Shown piece by piece: positions 7,713-9,671 of a DNA stretch of 9,671 bases. The notes under the pieces are model-generated. The model searched no databases, was not told the origin of the DNA, and saw only the letters and a list, made by a program, of their open reading frames with translations. The position numbers were made by a program, and so were the translations under genes. Location: contig JABDQK010000010.1 of the NCBI GenBank assembly GCA_013042255.1, forward strand, positions 1 to 9,671. Direction: 5' to 3'. This stretch comes from Flavobacteriaceae bacterium (GTDB lineage Bacteria > Bacteroidota > Bacteroidia > Flavobacteriales > Flavobacteriaceae). Numbering within the stretch: the first letter of the stretch is position 1; every line of letters begins with the position of its first letter.

Positions 7713-8642
7713 TTAAGAATTTTCCTTTTGTAATTGCTTTACCGCTTTAATTCGGCTTGCAAAGAAACTACTTTTTTCCGGATATTTCAAACTTAATATT
7801 TTGTAAGCCTGCAGTGCTTTTTTGTATTTTTTTTGTTCCAGATAAACCCTGGCCAGGGTCGCCGTCATCAGCTCTTCAGAATTGATTTTTGTAGATTCCC
7901 TGATATCCACTTTTGACGAATCCTGTTCCTGAGGAATGATTTTCGGATTGTCTTCTAGAAAGCGATCAATGAGATCGAACTTTTTCTTTTTCTCGGATTC
8001 CTCGGCAATAGGGAATTCCATGTTTTCCGGAATATCGGCTTTTTGTTCTTTTGATTTAATCCTGGATTCGATGGGTTTTGAAGAACTGAGTTGTAACCAT
8101 TCGAGGAAAGAATGTTTTTCCTTTTTAGTAAAGGCGAGAGGCTGTCCAAGTTCCAGCTCTTCTGCCGCCTTTGCTTTTTTCTGGGCAATTTCCTTGTCTA
8201 TTTCCGGGTCCTTGGATGTGAAAAGGGAAGGATCAAGAATATCCTCAGCATCCCTGGTATTTCTGGGAAGGGGCGCATCGACCGATTCCTGGAGCAGGGC
8301 TGCCGGGCTCTCTTTTTCCGCAATCACTTCTTCTGCTTCTACCTCCTGTGCCTCGAGCTTCTCCGTTTTCCCGCTGATTGTATCAGCAATCGAATTCTGA
8401 AGAAATTCCGGGGAGGTGATTAAATCAAAAAGCACATCCCGGTCTGCAGTATAGGCCGCGGTTGCTTTCAGGGCATTGTTATATCTGAAACTATTGAGGT
8501 TTTTCAGACCTTTTAATTGCAATGCTCTTGCTGCCTGAAAATAAGGGTATTCTTTTACGACTTCTTCTAATTGCCTTGTCTGGACAGGATCTACGACCTT
8601 GTCTGGATGCTGGAGTAAATATGTAAAATCTGTGACATTCAT
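7713..8642 (-). CDS. Conserved hypothetical protein with C-terminal TPR motif (between lptE and secG)
   Basis: This 309-residue protein has no assigned function that I know; from memory, relatives occur at this same place in other flavobacteria. It has no signal peptide or membrane segment and is predicted cytoplasmic. Three parts are visible: a helical N-terminal domain (about 1-90, with EEVVKEYPYFQAARALQLKGL resembling a TPR-like helix pair); a charged, Glu/Lys/Ala-rich and probably disordered middle (about 91-250) that contains two islands likely to be conserved, HSFLEWLQL (177-185) and FDLIDRFLEDNPKI (222-235); and a C-terminal TPR (about 256-290, with LARVYLEQKKYKKALQAYKILSLKYP). TPRs bind other proteins, so an adaptor or assembly role is plausible but only inferred. 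It starts 2 bases after lptE and ends 1 base before secG, which ties it to envelope biogenesis genes. Confidence 0.85.
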   Translation of the reverse strand: MNVTDFTYLLQHPDKVVDPVQTRQLEEVVKEYPYFQAARALQLKGLKNLNSFRYNNALKATAAYTADRDVLFDLITSPEFLQNSIADTISGKTEKLEAQEVEAEEVIAEKESPAALLQESVDAPLPRNTRDAEDILDPSLFTSKDPEIDKEIAQKKAKAAEELELGQPLAFTKKEKHSFLEWLQLSSSKPIESRIKSKEQKADIPENMEFPIAEESEKKKKFDLIDRFLEDNPKIIPQEQDSSKVDIRESTKINSEELMTATLARVYLEQKKYKKALQAYKILSLKYPEKSSFFASRIKAVKQLQKENS

Positions 8643-8644
8643 GT

Positions 8645-9160
8645 TTACCAGTCTGCGAGTGATTCGTTAAAAATATCCTGATTGATCCGCTCAAAAATCA
8701 CCTGATGAGCTTCATCTCTTACAGTTGCCAATTGAGAAGTGGCGGGATAATCATAGAAAAAGGAAAAACGCTTTTCAAACTCGGCGCCTTCTTTGGTTTT
8801 ATTGAAGAATCGCACATTTACAGAAATACTAAGCCGGTTCTGGGCGGCCGTCTGTTGCGCAGTTGCCGACATGGGCGATACGCGATACTCCACGATTTCT
8901 CCTTCGTAAAGCAAGTCGCCATTAGAAGAGACCAAATCGAGACTGGTCTGATTCAGGATAAGGTCCTGCAGCGATAGTGTATATTCCCTGTCCAGTCCCG
9001 GATCAAAGGTAGAACCCGGACTTTGAGAGGCGTAATTCTGAAAGTAATTAACTGTAAATGTCTCGGCAGTTCCAACGTCTCCCCCGGTAAAATTATAAAC
9101 TCCACACCCTGTCAGGGACAGGAGTAGAATCGTTATAGAGATGTGTTTTCGACTAATCAC
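8645..9160 (-). CDS. lptE: LPS-assembly lipoprotein LptE
   Basis: LptE is an outer-membrane lipoprotein that plugs the LptD barrel and helps place lipopolysaccharide in the outer leaflet. The 171-residue product starts with a lipoprotein signal: charged ISRKH, a hydrophobic core, and the lipobox SLTGC with the lipidated cysteine at residue 19. The following GVYNFTGG and the later pattern (YEGEIVEYRVSP, then alternating strands SISVNVRFFNK and a FEKRFSFFYDYP block) are those of the LptE family in Bacteroidetes. The start is GTG, since no ATG occurs before the lipobox; the GTG shares its first base with the TAG stop of the upstream regulator. The TPR gene follows after 2 bases. lptD is not in the window, so the partner is encoded elsewhere. 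LptE is divergent between phyla; the identification rests on signal, pattern and context. Confidence 0.85.
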   Translation of the reverse strand: MISRKHISITILLLSLTGCGVYNFTGGDVGTAETFTVNYFQNYASQSPGSTFDPGLDREYTLSLQDLILNQTSLDLVSSNGDLLYEGEIVEYRVSPMSATAQQTAAQNRLSISVNVRFFNKTKEGAEFEKRFSFFYDYPATSQLATVRDEAHQVIFERINQDIFNESLADW

Positions 9161-9671
9161 TAAAGGTCGTACTGTTTTATTTTGCGATAGAGGGTTCGTT
9201 CGGAGATACCCAATTCGGAAGCTGCCGCCTTGCGTTTACCACGGTTGCGTTCCAGCGACTTTTTTATCAATTCAATTTCCTTTTCCTGTAAAGATAGGGT
9301 TTCTTCTTCTTCTATTTCTTCAGCAAAGTGGTACTTGTCTTCCTTTGTAACCTCTATCGGTTTTTCCACCCTGCTTTCATGAGGAGGCAGAAGTTCAACA
9401 GCATTTGTCTTCTCCTCTTCTTCCTCTGAGTCGGCGCCGTAAATTTTTCGGATCAGGTTTTCATTCTCCTCCTGAACTTTTTCTGAATCACCTGAGTTGA
9501 GTAATTCGAGTGTCAGCTTTTTCAGATCGTTTAGATCGGCCTTCATATCAAATAGTACCTTGTAGAGAATCTCGCGTTCATTGCTGAAATCCCCTTTTTT
9601 AGAACTGTGTTCCACTACCGCAGGTAAATTGGAATCGCTTGCGTGTGGTAGATAGCCGTTCAGGGTTTCGG
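9160..9671 (-). CDS. Sigma-54-type (AAA+/Fis-family) transcriptional regulator, C-terminal part; gene runs off the window
   Basis: Only the last 169 residues are visible and the frame is open to the window edge, so the start lies beyond 9671; an internal GTG at 9615 is not the start. The C-terminus LKRNRGKR-like segment (LERNRGKRKAAASELGISER, then TLYRKIKQYDL) is a clear Fis-type helix-turn-helix, as found at the end of sigma-54 enhancer-binding proteins. Before it lies a helical segment and an acidic, probably flexible linker (Glu-rich, near visible residues 76-125). The ETLNGYLP near the edge fits the region just after an AAA+ domain, but that ATPase domain itself is not in the window. The stop overlaps the lptE start by one base, so the regulator is the operon neighbour of lptE-TPR-secG. 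Its targets are unknown. Confidence 0.8.
   Translation of the reverse strand, partial: ETLNGYLPHASDSNLPAVVEHSSKKGDFSNEREILYKVLFDMKADLNDLKKLTLELLNSGDSEKVQEENENLIRKIYGADSEEEEEKTNAVELLPPHESRVEKPIEVTKEDKYHFAEEIEEEETLSLQEKEIELIKKSLERNRGKRKAAASELGISERTLYRKIKQYDL

Noticed and set aside
7936..8423. Two overlapping plus-strand open frames opposite the TPR gene (Ser/Phe-rich products)
   Set aside because: Products are the antisense reflection of the Glu/Lys-rich linker; no start context or recognisable domain, and the opposite strand is in an operon with 1-2 base junctions.
9160..9615. A complete small 151-residue Fis-like protein starting at GTG 9615
   Set aside because: The reading frame stays open upstream to the window edge with sensible sequence (ETLNGYLPHASDSNLPAV), so the GTG is an internal valine and the gene is a fragment of a longer regulator.

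Overview
This window is a stretch of core chromosome from a Bacteroidetes bacterium, most likely of the class Flavobacteriia. Three things point there. The gene order purH-mreB-mreC-mreD-mrdA and the sigma-54-type regulator-lptE-TPR protein-secG cluster are, from memory, typical of that group. Start codons are preceded by A-rich sequence rather than clear Shine-Dalgarno sites. Several gaps carry the TAnnTTTG type of -7 promoter element used by this phylum. The genus assignment is open. All genes lie on the minus strand, so transcription runs from high to low coordinates, and coding density is very high (the largest gap is 140 bases).

Read in the direction of transcription, the first block (9671 to 7355) is a tightly packed operon: the C-terminal part of a Fis-family, sigma-54-type regulator; lptE (outer-membrane lipopolysaccharide assembly lipoprotein); a little-characterised TPR-containing cytoplasmic protein; and secG (Sec translocon subunit). 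Junctions of +1 overlap, 2 and 1 bases imply one transcript, closed by a hairpin terminator at 7299-7331. The second block (7214 to 5234) is groES-groEL, the chaperonin and its lid. It has its own upstream region, shows no CIRCE operator, and ends in a strong hairpin terminator at 5180-5210.

The third block (5124 to 3047) holds a GAF-domain free methionine-(R)-sulfoxide reductase-like protein and purH, which performs the last two steps of IMP synthesis. The fourth block (2987 to 1) is the rod-shape/elongasome cluster mreB, mreC, mreD and the N-terminal third of mrdA (PBP2). MreB filaments, the MreC/MreD membrane scaffold and the PBP2 transpeptidase act together to direct side-wall peptidoglycan synthesis. 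mreC-mreD-mrdA overlap each other, while mreB is separated by 78 bases that contain a candidate internal promoter.

I see no mobile elements, CRISPR arrays, RNA genes or horizontally acquired islands, and no obviously new multi-gene system. The points most worth a second look are the loss of one of the three family cysteines in the methionine sulfoxide reductase-like protein, the uncharacterised TPR protein locked between lptE and secG, the linkage of a transcriptional regulator to lptE by an overlapping GTG start, and the CIRCE-less groES upstream region with repeated TGACA elements.
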